DNA of 64,000 nucleotides from Actinacidiphila glaucinigra (lineage in GTDB: Bacteria; Actinomycetota; Actinomycetes; Streptomycetales; Streptomycetaceae), in NCBI RefSeq assembly GCF_900188405.1, contig NZ_FZOF01000005.1, forward strand, positions 248,001-312,000. The letters run 5' to 3'. The notes under the pieces are model-generated. The model searched no databases and had not been told where the DNA came from. It saw only the letters and a program-made list of their open reading frames with translations. Shown here in pieces: positions 26,463 to 35,168 of the stretch. How positions within the stretch are numbered: position 1 is the stretch's first letter; each line of letters opens with the position of its first letter. Position numbers and translations under genes: made by a program.

Positions 26463-28744
26463 GCCGCCGCCTCCAGTCGTACGACGACGGCCTTGGACGT
26501 GGGGCAGTTGCTGACGTCCGCGACGCTGTCCAGCGGGACCAGGACGTTGGTCTCCGGGTAGTAGGCGGCGGCCGACCCCCGCGAGGTGGGGTAGGGGACC
26601 AGGCGGAAGGACTCGGCCCGGCGCTCGCTGCCGTCGGTCCAGATGCTCACCAGGTCCACCATCTGCATCTCGGTGAGCCCCAGGTCCTCGATGTCCTCGG
26701 GGTTGACCATGACGACCCGGCGGCCGCCCCGGATGCCGCGGTAGCGGTCGTCCATGGCGTACGGGACGGTGTTCCACTGGTCGTGCGACCGCAGCGACTG
26801 CAGGATGAGGTGGCCCTTGGGGGCCAGCGGCATCTCGAAGTCGTTGCGGGTGAAGACGGCCTTGCCGCTGGGCGTCCGGAAGGTCATCGCGTTCACCGGG
26901 TTCGGCAGCTGGAATCCGCCCGGTTCGGCGACGCGCCGGTTGAAGTCCTCGAACCCCGGCACGACCCGGGAAATCCGGTCCCGGACGGTGCCGTAGTCGG
27001 CCTCGAACTCCTCCCAGCCGATCTCCGGGGTCCCGCCGAGGGTGGCCCGGGCCAGCCGGCTGATGATCGCCACCTCGCTCAGCAGGTCGGGGGAGGCGGG
27101 CGCCAGCTTGCCGCGGGAGGCGTGCACCATGCTCATGGAGTCCTCGACGGTGACGAACTGCTCGCCGCCCGCCTGCATGTCCCGGTCGCTGCGGCCCAGG
27201 GTGGGCAGGATCAGCGCGGTGTCGCCGCACACGGTGTGCGAGCGGTTGAGCTTGGTGGAGATGTGCGCCGTCAGCCGGCAGCGGCGCATGGCCTGCTCGG
27301 TGACATCGCTGTCGGGCGTGGCCCGGATGAAGTTCCCCGCGACCCCGAGGAAGAACTTCGCCTCGCCGTCGCGCATGGCGCGGATGGCGTTGACGGAGTC
27401 GTGGCCGTGCTTGGCGGGGGGCGTGAAGCCGAACTCCCGGCCCAGGGAGTCGAGGAAGCTCTGCGGCATCTTCTCCCAGATGCCCATGGTGCGGTCGCCC
27501 TGGACGTTGCTGTGGCCGCGCACCGGGCACGCCCCGGCGCCCGGCCTGCCCAGGTTGCCGCGCAGCATCAGGAAGTTGACGATCTCGCGGATGGTCGGCA
27601 CACCGTGCTTCTGCTGCGTGACGCCCATGGCCCAGCAGACGATGACGCTCTTGGCGGCCAGGACGCGCTCGTGGACCTGCTCTATCTCCTCGCGCGTCAG
27701 GCCGGTGGCCGTCAGCACGTCGTCCCACGACGTCTTGCGCGCCTGCTCGGCGAACTCCTGGAAGCCCGTGCTGTGCTCGCGGATGAAGTCGTGGTCCAGG
27801 ACCGTGCCGGGAGCGGCGTCCTCGGCCTCCAGGAGCAGCAGGTTCAGCGCCTGGAAGAGGGCGAGGTCGCCGCCCGCGCGGATGTGCAGGAACTGGTCGG
27901 CGATGACCGTGCCGCGCCCGACGACGCCGCGCGCCTTCTGCGGGTTCTTGAAGCGCATCAGCCCGGCCTCGGGCAGGGTGTTGACGGCGACGACGCTTCC
28001 GCCGTTCCGCTTGGTCTCCTCCAGTGCGGACAGCATGCGCGGGTGGTTGGTGCCGGGGTTCTGGCCGACGACGAAGATCAGGTCGGCCTCGTGGATGTCG
28101 TCCAGGCTGACGGTGCCCTTGCCGACGCCGAGCGTCTCCGTCATCGCGGAGCCGCTGGACTCGTGGCACATGTTGCTGCAGTCCGGCAGGTTGTTGGTGC
28201 CGTAGGCGCGGGCGAAGAGCTGGAGGAGGAAGGCGGCCTCGTTGCCGACCCGTCCGGAGGTGTAGAACAGGGCCTCGTCCGGGGAGTCCAGGGCGCGCAG
28301 TTCGTCTGCCATCAGGGCGATGGCGTCGTCCCAGGAGATGGGCTCGTAGTGCTCCGCGCCCGGCCGCTTGACCATCGGCTCGGTCAGTCTGCCCTGCTGG
28401 TTGAGCCAGTAGTCGGACTTGCGGCCCAATTCGTCGACGGTGTGCCGCTCGAAGAACTCGCGCCGTACGCGGTGCGACGTCGCCTCGTCGTTGATGTGCT
28501 TGGCGCCGTTCTCGCAGTACTCGTTCATGTGCCGCTTGCCCGGCGCCGCCTCCGGCCAGGCGCAGCCGGGGCAGTCGACGCCCTTGGCCTGGTTGACGTT
28601 CAGCAGGGTCAGCATGGTCCGGCGGGGCGAGGTCTGGCTCAGCGAGTACTGCAGTGCGTGCGCGACCGCGGGGAGACCGGCCGCCCAGGTCTTGGGCGAG
28701 GTGATCTCCAGGTGCTCGTCCGTTGGGTCCTCCAGAGCGCTCAT
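26450..28744 (-). CDS. FdhF/YdeP-type molybdopterin oxidoreductase
   Basis: The 764-residue molybdopterin enzyme carries C58-P-G-C61 near the N-terminus, resembling a reduced iron-sulfur site, and NMCHESSG with C193 as the expected molybdenum ligand. Other landmarks are VGQNPGTNHPRM, CPVRGHSNVQGDRTMG and a C-terminal molydop-binding domain (GGRRVVMVNPEDIEDLG). The form matches the single-subunit FdhF/YdeP group (TIGR01701-like) rather than multi-subunit formate dehydrogenase. The family is annotated as formate dehydrogenase alpha, but physiological activity is often untested. Confidence 0.92.
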   Translation of the reverse strand: MSALEDPTDEHLEITSPKTWAAGLPAVAHALQYSLSQTSPRRTMLTLLNVNQAKGVDCPGCAWPEAAPGKRHMNEYCENGAKHINDEATSHRVRREFFERHTVDELGRKSDYWLNQQGRLTEPMVKRPGAEHYEPISWDDAIALMADELRALDSPDEALFYTSGRVGNEAAFLLQLFARAYGTNNLPDCSNMCHESSGSAMTETLGVGKGTVSLDDIHEADLIFVVGQNPGTNHPRMLSALEETKRNGGSVVAVNTLPEAGLMRFKNPQKARGVVGRGTVIADQFLHIRAGGDLALFQALNLLLLEAEDAAPGTVLDHDFIREHSTGFQEFAEQARKTSWDDVLTATGLTREEIEQVHERVLAAKSVIVCWAMGVTQQKHGVPTIREIVNFLMLRGNLGRPGAGACPVRGHSNVQGDRTMGIWEKMPQSFLDSLGREFGFTPPAKHGHDSVNAIRAMRDGEAKFFLGVAGNFIRATPDSDVTEQAMRRCRLTAHISTKLNRSHTVCGDTALILPTLGRSDRDMQAGGEQFVTVEDSMSMVHASRGKLAPASPDLLSEVAIISRLARATLGGTPEIGWEEFEADYGTVRDRISRVVPGFEDFNRRVAEPGGFQLPNPVNAMTFRTPSGKAVFTRNDFEMPLAPKGHLILQSLRSHDQWNTVPYAMDDRYRGIRGGRRVVMVNPEDIEDLGLTEMQMVDLVSIWTDGSERRAESFRLVPYPTSRGSAAAYYPETNVLVPLDSVADVSNCPTSKAVVVRLEAAAWAG

Positions 28745-29065
28745 GCCTGCCCTGCCTTCCCGGCTTCCGACTCCGCGGAAACCGCCGCGAATACCGATTC
28801 GCAGAAAAGCTAAGCCCGCTTCACCGGCCCGTCAAAGAGGCCGTTCCTGTTGCTTGATAGGCGGCGCCGATGAAGGAACCCGAACGTGAACTCCCTGCTC
28901 GGGGCGGCACTTTTCACATCCGTGGGAAGGCGGCGAAAGACGCGCGCAAAAGACAAATGGCCCCACCATCCGGAAATTTCCCGAGGCCGTTCGTTCCACC
29001 GTCCAAGAGAATTCGGCACCGTCACCGCGCCGTTCACGCCGCACACGACCACAGCCCTCGGGCAT
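28745..29065. other. AT-richer intergenic region upstream of fdh genes
   Basis: This 321-base gap contains the fdh promoter noted separately. The rest has short open frames on both strands, but their codon third positions are mixed and they lack Shine-Dalgarno sites, so I regard it as non-coding. It also covers the 3' side of the signalling gene at 29066. Confidence 0.5.
28807..28835 (-). promoter_or_regulatory. Sigma70-type promoter for the fdh genes
   Basis: On the minus strand TTGACG (28835-28830) is followed by a 17-base spacer and TAGCTT (28812-28807). That is close to the streptomycete housekeeping consensus and lies about 60 bases upstream of the molybdoenzyme start at 28744. Confidence 0.72.
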
Positions 29066-31450
29066 CTAGACGGCGATCGTCTGCTCGGTCCAGATGGTCT
29101 TGCCGCGCTCCCGGTAGCGGGTGCCCCAGCGCTCCGCGAACTGGGAGACCAGCAGCAGGCCGCGGCCGCCCTCGTCGGTGGTGCGGGCGTGCCGCAGGAA
29201 GGGGGCGGCGCTGCTGGTGTCGGAGACCTCGCAGGTCAGCGCTCGGTCGCGGATGAGCCGCAGCTGGATCGGCGGTGCCGCGTACCGGATGGCGTTGGTG
29301 ACCAGCTCGCTGACGATCAGTTCGGTGGCGAAGCACTCCTCCTGCAGGGCCCACGCGGAGAGCTGGCGCGTCGCCAGCGTACGGGCGGTGGCCACCGCGG
29401 CCGGGTCGCATGGCAGGTCCCACGTCACGACGCGGTCGGAGCCGAGGGGACGGGGGCAGGCCACCAGCACGGAGGCGTCGCGGTCCGGGTCCGCGGGGAC
29501 CAGGGCCTCGGTGAGCAGCAGGCTCATGTCCTGCAGGGAGTCGCAGGGCGTGGCCAGCAGCCGTTCGAACTCCGCCTGCCCCGTCCCCTCCGGCCGGCTC
29601 TGCAGCAGCCCGGGGGTGCGGAGCACCAGCATGCACCCCTCGGGCAGTTCCAGGGTGGTCATCCCGAACGACGGCCCGGGGCGTCCGAGGGGCTCGCCCT
29701 CGGGGGCCTGCGGGGTCCGCACGGTGTGGTCGGGGTGGACGACGCTCGGCGGCGGGTGGCCGGCCGAGGCCATGGTGCTCAGCCGGGTCACGGGGTCGTA
29801 GACGAGGTAGAGGCAGGTGGCGCCCACCGGGGAACCGGAGCCCGCGCCCGCGTGCTCGTCGGCGAGGTTGCGCACCAGGTCGTCCAGACGGGCGAGGACC
29901 TCGTCCGGCGCCTGGTCAAGGTTGGCCAGGGTGTGCACGGCCGCCCGCAGCCGGCCCATGGTCGCCGCGGTGCGCATGCCGCGGCCGGGGGTGCTGCCGC
30001 TGACGAGGGCGACCCGCGCGCCGGGCAGCGGGATGACCTCCGTCCAGTCGCCGCCGGCACCGGAACGCACCAGGTGGTGGGCCCACTCCACGGCGCTGGG
30101 AGCGGGCAGCCGCTGGGGAAGCATGCCGCGCTGCAGTGCGAGGACGGCGTTGCGCTCGCGCACGTAGCGATGGGCGTTGTCCAGCGCCATGGCGCCACGA
30201 CCGGCGAGGTCGACGGCGAGCGAGAGGTCGTCGTCGCCGAAGGGCCCGAGGTCCGGGTCCCACCGGTGGAAGGTGACGAGGCCCAGCACGCAGTCGCGGA
30301 CCAGCAGCGGCACCACCATCAGGGAGTGCACCCGCTCCTCCAGCACCCTGCCGCCCCGCACGGGGTCGTCCCGGATCCACGCGCCGTCCTCGGCGAGCCG
30401 GGGAACCAGGCACGGCTCGTGGTCGGCGAGCACCCGCAGGGCGGGCGCGCGTGCCAGGTGGGTGCCGACCGCGCCCGTCGTGTAGGGGCCGGTCCGGCCG
30501 CAGCGGGCCGAGGTCGCGGCGCGCCGCAGCCCGGTGTCGTCCTCGACGGAGCCCGCCGCCATGTCGTCGCCGCCGAGGAGGGGGGCCAGCAGGTCCACGC
30601 TCACGCAGTCGGCCAGCCCGGGTACGGCCACCTCGGCCAGTTCCTGCGCCGTACGGACCGGGTCCAGCGTGGTGCCGATCCGCCGGCCGGCCTCGGCCAT
30701 CAGGGCCAGGCGCTGTTCGGCGAGGTGGCGCTCGGTGACGTCGACCAAGGCGTCGGCCACGCCGAGGATGCGGCCGTCCTCCGCCTCGAGCCGGAAGGCG
30801 GACGCCGAGTAGACGTGTTCCCGGGCGGGGTCGCCGGGCGGACGGCCGCGCTTCTCGAAGGAGATCGCGGCCTCGCCGGTCCTGAGCACCCGGCCCATCA
30901 CCTGCTCGGCGAGCTCCGCGCTGAAGTCGGGCCACACCTCGGTCGGCCGCCGCCCCAGGGCGAGCCGCGACCGATGGTCGTGCATACCCTCCGCCGCCGC
31001 GTTGAAGCGCATCAGCCTGAGCTGCGGGTCCAGCACGAAAAGGCCGATGGGTGAGCGCGTGAACAGGGCCTCCAGGAGGGCGCCTTCGATGTCGGGGGTG
31101 AGTCCCGCCGCCCCGGCGAGCAGGTCGACGGTCAGGCGCGGGCCCGTCCCGTCGTCGCGTACGGTCCGCAGGACCGGCCGGCAGGCCACCGTGGTGCCGT
31201 CGCGGTGCCGCAGGAGGACGCACCCGGACCCCGTGCCGCTGTCGTCGGCGGGACCGGTGCCGGGATCCGGGGCCAGCAGCTCCGTCACCGGCCGGCCGAG
31301 CACGTCGCCCGAACGGTGGCCGAGGAGCCGCTCCGCCCCCGGGCTCCACACGACGACCGCGCCGTGGGCGTCGATCACCAACCGCGCCGCGCTGCGTCCG
31401 GCCGGCCCCTCGCCCTCTTCGCCGTGTCCTCGCGATGCCCCAGTGCCCAT
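29066..31450 (-). CDS. PAS/GAF signalling protein with PP2C-like and HATPase domains
   Basis: About 794 residues from ATG 31450 (GTG 31513 is an alternative). Domain order: PAS-like (25-115), PAS (128-245), GAF (255-430), SpoIIE/RsbU-like PP2C (440-665), and an RsbW-like HATPase (680-794) with intact N-box ELVTNA and G-box DEGGRG. Family members switch sigma-factor partner proteins through phosphorylation. In this copy the phosphatase metal sites look broken: the usual GDxxGHG reads SGSTPGRG (484-491), YTDGL reads RTPGL (611-615), and DD before the last strand reads DA (658-659). It may therefore sense and kinase only, or bind without dephosphorylating. No membrane helices are seen. Confidence 0.88.
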   Translation of the reverse strand: MGTGASRGHGEEGEGPAGRSAARLVIDAHGAVVVWSPGAERLLGHRSGDVLGRPVTELLAPDPGTGPADDSGTGSGCVLLRHRDGTTVACRPVLRTVRDDGTGPRLTVDLLAGAAGLTPDIEGALLEALFTRSPIGLFVLDPQLRLMRFNAAAEGMHDHRSRLALGRRPTEVWPDFSAELAEQVMGRVLRTGEAAISFEKRGRPPGDPAREHVYSASAFRLEAEDGRILGVADALVDVTERHLAEQRLALMAEAGRRIGTTLDPVRTAQELAEVAVPGLADCVSVDLLAPLLGGDDMAAGSVEDDTGLRRAATSARCGRTGPYTTGAVGTHLARAPALRVLADHEPCLVPRLAEDGAWIRDDPVRGGRVLEERVHSLMVVPLLVRDCVLGLVTFHRWDPDLGPFGDDDLSLAVDLAGRGAMALDNAHRYVRERNAVLALQRGMLPQRLPAPSAVEWAHHLVRSGAGGDWTEVIPLPGARVALVSGSTPGRGMRTAATMGRLRAAVHTLANLDQAPDEVLARLDDLVRNLADEHAGAGSGSPVGATCLYLVYDPVTRLSTMASAGHPPPSVVHPDHTVRTPQAPEGEPLGRPGPSFGMTTLELPEGCMLVLRTPGLLQSRPEGTGQAEFERLLATPCDSLQDMSLLLTEALVPADPDRDASVLVACPRPLGSDRVVTWDLPCDPAAVATARTLATRQLSAWALQEECFATELIVSELVTNAIRYAAPPIQLRLIRDRALTCEVSDTSSAAPFLRHARTTDEGGRGLLLVSQFAERWGTRYRERGKTIWTEQTIAV

Positions 31451-31524
31451 GACCGTCCCATCACGTTCCGGTCCTCCGGTTCCCAGTGTTGCGCAGGCGC
31501 GCGAGGTCACCACTCGGGGCCGCC

Positions 31525-32490
31525 TCAGCCGTGCAGGAAGGACCTCACCTCGGCGAGGGACGGGACTTCGGCGGGAGTGAAGCGCCGGATCTCGCCCCGG
31601 AACGAGCGCACGTCCAGCCGGCTCGCGGGGTCCGCACCCGGCAGCGCCGCCACGAGGGCCTCGAGATCGGCCGTGCCGAACACCTTGAACGTCCGCGTCC
31701 CCCGGTAGTGGGAGGGCCGGACGTCGAAACGGAGGTCGACGACCGGCTGCGGCGCCCGGGCCCAGTCGGCGTAGGGCAGCGAGCCGTGCCCGTGGATCCG
31801 CGCGTCGACCAGGACCTCGGGATCCGCGTCGCCGATCTCGCAGTCGAAGACCGGGAAGGCCGCGGCGACGCGGTCGGCGACGGCGGGGTACGCGACGCAG
31901 CCCTGCCCGAGCGCCGGTGCGCAGAACAGCGCGTGGGTGAACGCCCCGACCGGCTCCGGCAGCGGCACCTTGTGGTGCGAGCTCCCGTCGAAGGCCAGGT
32001 CACGACGGGTGGACACGAAGCCCAGGAAGGCGGACACCGCCGCCGCGTCGCTCCGGTCGGCCCGTACGGCGAAGCGGACGGCGCCGCGTCCGTCGTCGCG
32101 CAGGACCACGTACTCGTGGAATCCCACCGGCCGGCCGGGGGCCGTCACATGGCGGTACACCTCGTCGAAGCCCTCGACCGGCAGGTACTCCGCGGCCGGG
32201 GCCTGCGGCCGGGGGCCCGCCCGGAGCACGTCGAGGACCTTCGCCTCCGGGTCGGGTCCGGCCTCGTCGTGCGGCGGGTCGACCTCCGTGAAGCCCTTGC
32301 GCAGCCACTCGCCGGCCTTGCGCGCGGCATGGCGCCGGGCGTGCTCCTCGTCGTTCAGCGTCGAGGTGCTCCCTTTGCCCCTCCCGCCGACGGGGCCCCA
32401 GCGCAGGAAGCAGCGGATCCCCTCCTGGCGGATCTCCCGGTACTCGGGCCTCCCCGCTCCCGGGGACTCGAACCGCCGCCACCCCGTCAT
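31525..32490 (-). CDS. WGR-domain protein of unknown function
   Basis: About 321 residues from ATG 32490, with GGAGGG three bases upstream. Residues 1-75 are a WGR domain: WRRFESPG...YREIRQEGIRCFLRWGPVGGRGKGST, then ARRHAARKAGEWLRKGFTEV. WGR modules bind nucleic acid ends in PARP-type proteins and occur alone in bacteria. The remaining 240 residues (including HEYVVLRDDGRGAVRFAVR and FDCEIGDADPEVLVDARIHGHG) match no family I know. It is cytoplasmic, with no signal or membrane segment. Confidence 0.75.
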   Translation of the reverse strand: MTGWRRFESPGAGRPEYREIRQEGIRCFLRWGPVGGRGKGSTSTLNDEEHARRHAARKAGEWLRKGFTEVDPPHDEAGPDPEAKVLDVLRAGPRPQAPAAEYLPVEGFDEVYRHVTAPGRPVGFHEYVVLRDDGRGAVRFAVRADRSDAAAVSAFLGFVSTRRDLAFDGSSHHKVPLPEPVGAFTHALFCAPALGQGCVAYPAVADRVAAAFPVFDCEIGDADPEVLVDARIHGHGSLPYADWARAPQPVVDLRFDVRPSHYRGTRTFKVFGTADLEALVAALPGADPASRLDVRSFRGEIRRFTPAEVPSLAEVRSFLHG

Positions 32491-32548
32491 CGGCCCTCCG
32501 GCGTCCGCGGCGCCGCCGTGCGCTCCGCGCCGCCTCACGGCCGCCATG

Positions 32549-33097
32549 CTAGAGGACCGCGTCGGGCGCGCCCGCGGCTATCCGGTACAGCACGTTGGGG
32601 CGCAGCGGCCCCGCGGGGGCAGTGGGGTCGTCGAAGTCGCCCGCGAGGTCGCGGGTCATGCCGATACGGCCCATGACGGCCTGGGAACGGAGGTTCCCGG
32701 CGGTGGTCACCGCGAGGATCTCGGGGAGCCCGAGGGTGCCGAAGCCGAAGGCCAGGACGGCCCGGGCGGCCTCGGTGGCGTAGCCCTTGCCCCAGGCCCC
32801 ACGGGCCAGGCGCCAGCCGATCTCCACCCCCGTGAAGGGCAGCCCGTCGTCCACCCGGTCCAGGCCCGCGAAGCCGGCGAACTCCCCGCTCGCCCGGACC
32901 TCGACCGCCCACCAGCCGTAACCGCGCTCGTCGAACTCGGCCAGGAACCGGGCCACCGAGGCGTCGCTCTGCTCGCGGGTCAGCGGCTCCCCCAGGTGCT
33001 CGCGCACCTCGGGGTCGGCGTTCATCGCCGCCCATGGCGCGAGGTCGCGGTCGTGCCAGCGGCGGAGGAGCAGACGTTCGGTGCGCAGTTCGGTCAC
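32549..33097 (-). CDS. GNAT acetyltransferase (RimJ/RimL type)
   Basis: The 182-residue protein starts with VTELRTERLLLRRW, a standard opening for this family, and has VEIGWRLARGAWGKGYATEAARAVLAFGF with the acetyl-CoA loop (GAWGKGYA). It ends with a short beta strand (LYRIAAG). The GTG at 33097 was chosen because it matches the family start; no good Shine-Dalgarno site is seen. It follows the WGR gene region on the same strand. Substrate unknown. Confidence 0.9.
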   Translation of the reverse strand: MTELRTERLLLRRWHDRDLAPWAAMNADPEVREHLGEPLTREQSDASVARFLAEFDERGYGWWAVEVRASGEFAGFAGLDRVDDGLPFTGVEIGWRLARGAWGKGYATEAARAVLAFGFGTLGLPEILAVTTAGNLRSQAVMGRIGMTRDLAGDFDDPTAPAGPLRPNVLYRIAAGAPDAVL

Positions 33098-33145
33098 GCC
33101 GCCAAGCCAACGGGAGCCACGTCCCGCGGGCAAGCTGTTTTTCCA

Positions 33146-33181
33146 GCTGAGTTGCATTTCAGAACTCAGCCGACCTAGATT
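33146..33181 (+). promoter_or_regulatory. SDR promoter with overlapping inverted repeat
   Basis: TTGCAT (33152-33157), an 18-base spacer and TAGATT (33176-33181) form a good sigma70 promoter toward the SDR. A perfect inverted repeat GCTGAGTT (33146-33153) and AACTCAGC (33163-33170) spans the -35 box and spacer, so a bound repressor would block polymerase. The HxlR-type protein two genes downstream is the obvious candidate. Confidence 0.72.
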
Positions 33182-33218
33182 GGAGACACAAACCCAGCCC
33201 AACGGAATGAGCGCCCCC

Positions 33219-33938
33219 ATGGACATCAAGAACTCCGTCGCCGTCGTGACCGGAGCCGGCCGCGGCCTCGGCCGCCACCTGGCCACCCAGCTGCTCGACC
33301 GGGGCGCCGCCAAGGTCTACGCGGGCGTCCGCAACCCAGAGGCCCTCGATCTGCCGGACGTCGAGCCGCTCCGGCTGGACATCACCGACCCCGAGTCGAT
33401 CGCCATGGCGGCCAGGACAGCCTCCGACGCCACCCTCGTGATCAACAACGCGGGCGTCAGCACCCATGTGGGACTCACCGACGGGAACATGGCCGACATC
33501 CGCCTGGAGATGGAGACCCACTTCTTCGGCACCCTGGGCGTCACGCGGGCCTTCGCGCCCCTGATCGCGGCGAACGGCGGCGGCGCGGTCCTCAACGTCC
33601 TGTCGATCCTTTCCTGGGTCCACCGCCCGGGATACGGCGGCTACAGCTCGGCCAAGGCCGCGGAGTGGGCGATGACCAACGTCGTCCGGCAGGAGCTCGC
33701 CGCGTCCGGCGTCGACGTCACCGCGCTCCACGTCGGCTACATGGACACCGAGATGGCCGACTACGTCGCCCCGGCCGACAAGGTGGACCCGGCCTGGGTG
33801 GCGGGCCTGGCCCTGGACGGCATCGAGGAGCGGGCGCTGGAGGTCGTCGCCGACGACCGCAGCCGCGCCGTGCGGGCCGCGCTGTCCGGCGGGCTCGAAC
33901 TGCTCTACCCCGGCCTGCCCGCCCCGCAGGCCCTCTGA
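33219..33938 (+). CDS. Short-chain dehydrogenase/reductase
   Basis: The 239-residue SDR reads from ATG 33219 (MDIKNSVAVVTGAGRGLG); an in-frame ATG 12 bases earlier is also possible. It has cofactor motif TGAGRGLG (11-18), NNAG at 76-79, the catalytic Ser near 129-132, Y142 and K146 in GYSSAKAAEW. It lacks the long C-terminal variable region of some SDRs. It is paired with the HxlR-type regulator and carries an operator-like repeat in its promoter. The substrate is unknown. Confidence 0.93.
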   Translation: MDIKNSVAVVTGAGRGLGRHLATQLLDRGAAKVYAGVRNPEALDLPDVEPLRLDITDPESIAMAARTASDATLVINNAGVSTHVGLTDGNMADIRLEMETHFFGTLGVTRAFAPLIAANGGGAVLNVLSILSWVHRPGYGGYSSAKAAEWAMTNVVRQELAASGVDVTALHVGYMDTEMADYVAPADKVDPAWVAGLALDGIEERALEVVADDRSRAVRAALSGGLELLYPGLPAPQAL

Positions 33939-34010
33939 CCGGGGGCGGACGCGGCTCACCCGCCGGCCGGTGCCACGAGGAGCGCTGACTTGGGAATATC
34001 AATCCAGAGG

Positions 34011-34016
34011 TAGACT
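34011..34016 (+). promoter_or_regulatory. -10 box of a probable leaderless hxlR-type gene
   Basis: TAGACT ends six bases before ATG 34023, so transcription would begin at or next to the start codon. No Shine-Dalgarno site precedes the ATG. The -35 side is weak (TTGGGA at 33990-33995 with a short 15-base spacer). Confidence 0.55.
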
Positions 34017-34022
34017 GAGTCC

Positions 34023-34493
34023 ATGTCCAGCGCCAAGGCAACCGGCAGGGAAGAGACCGTCTGCTCGATCGCCCGGACCCTCGAGGTCGTCGGCGACAAG
34101 TGGACGCTCCTCATCCTGCGCGAGGCGGCGCTGCGGAGGGTGACACGCTTCGCGGACTTCCGCCGGGAACTCGGCATCGCCCCCGACCTGCTGACCGGCC
34201 GCCTGGGCTCGCTCGTGGACGAGGGAATCATGGAGAAGCGGCCGTACCGGGAGCCGGGCAGCCGCACCCGGTACAGCTACCACCTGACCCCGGCGGGCGA
34301 GGAACTGCGACTGATCCTCGCGGCGCTCCAGCAGTGGGGCGACGTGCACCGGACCCCCGCGCGGGGCCCTGCGCACCTCCGCCGCTCGGCGGCCGGGGGC
34401 CGCCCGGTCAGCGTCGCCTTCGTCGACGACGCGGGCACCGTGCTCCCGGTGACGGACGTGGAGTTCGCCCCTTCGCAGGGCCTCGCGCGCTGA
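34023..34493 (+). CDS. HxlR-type winged-helix regulator
   Basis: The 156-residue protein has the HxlR signature: VCSIARTLEVVGDKWTLLILREA, then RFADFRRELGIAPDLLTGRLGSLVDEGIMEKRPY and SYHLTPAGEEL. The C-terminal 50 residues form an extension with VSVAFVDDAGTVLPVTDVE, perhaps a small ligand or dimer module. It appears leaderless, with a TAGACT six bases before the ATG. It follows the SDR gene by 84 bases and likely regulates it through the inverted repeat at 33146-33170. Confidence 0.92.
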   Translation: MSSAKATGREETVCSIARTLEVVGDKWTLLILREAALRRVTRFADFRRELGIAPDLLTGRLGSLVDEGIMEKRPYREPGSRTRYSYHLTPAGEELRLILAALQQWGDVHRTPARGPAHLRRSAAGGRPVSVAFVDDAGTVLPVTDVEFAPSQGLAR

Positions 34494-34521
34494 CCTCGGC
34501 CCTCCGTACGCGGCGGGTGGT

Positions 34522-34932
34522 TCACTGCGGCCCGGGAGCGATCCGGGCGAGCGCGTCCGCGCGGATCCGGCTCATGGGGTTGCTGCTCACCCGGTAGCGC
34601 CCGTTGGGCACATGGGCGGACCGTACGATCCGCACGGTGACCGGGCCCGCCCATTCGTAACCGCACCGGTCGGCGTGCCGCAGCAGGGAATCCGTCAGCG
34701 CCTCCCCCACGCGGGCCCGGTGCGGAACCAGTTCCCGGTGCGGGGTGTCGGCGAGTTCGACCGTGTACACGTTCGGCACCACCACACGGGTCGGACTGCA
34801 CACCACCGCCCGTCCGTCACACTCGCGGCGCAGGGCGTCCAGCAGTTCCACCGGCCCCCGACGGCGCACCCTCGCCACCAGCGCCCGTTCCCAGTGCTCG
34901 ATCAGCCGTTCCCATCGCGTCAGCGTTCCCAT
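34522..34932 (-). CDS. Stand-alone DUF3662 (FhaA N-terminal) protein
   Basis: The 136-residue protein matches the DUF3662 fold: RWERLIEHWERAL...ELLDALRRECDGRAVVCSPTRVVVPNVYTVELADT, then HADRCGYEWAGPVTVRIVR. In actinobacteria this domain usually precedes an FHA domain in FhaA, beside Ser/Thr kinase and PASTA genes. Here the FHA domain is absent and the gene ends soon after, so it is a single-domain form. A Ser/Thr kinase gene lies about 1.4 kb away. The Shine-Dalgarno site is weak. Confidence 0.82.
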   Translation of the reverse strand: MGTLTRWERLIEHWERALVARVRRRGPVELLDALRRECDGRAVVCSPTRVVVPNVYTVELADTPHRELVPHRARVGEALTDSLLRHADRCGYEWAGPVTVRIVRSAHVPNGRYRVSSNPMSRIRADALARIAPGPQ

Positions 34933-35168
34933 GACGATGCGCCTGCCCGGGGCACCGGCCCTGATGCCGGTGCGGCCACCCCATCAGCCGTACCGGGTCG
35001 ATTCCCGGCCACCGGACCCGGCGCCCCCGTGGTTCCCGGACCCATCGGCCGATCAGGGCAGCGTCACCCGCGTGCCGTGCGCTCTGGAGTGGCGAGGTGT
35101 CACATCCGTCCATAGCGTCTGTTTCCGGCTGATGCTGATCACATATCACGGGAAGCAGGTGCACACAC

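Noticed and set aside
26783-28813. Open frame of about 670 codons opposite the molybdoenzyme gene
   Set aside because: Mirror-image frame of a real gene; no start signals or domains.
28810-29065. Possible small genes upstream of the fdh genes
   Set aside because: Overlap the fdh promoter, lack ribosome sites and show mixed third positions.
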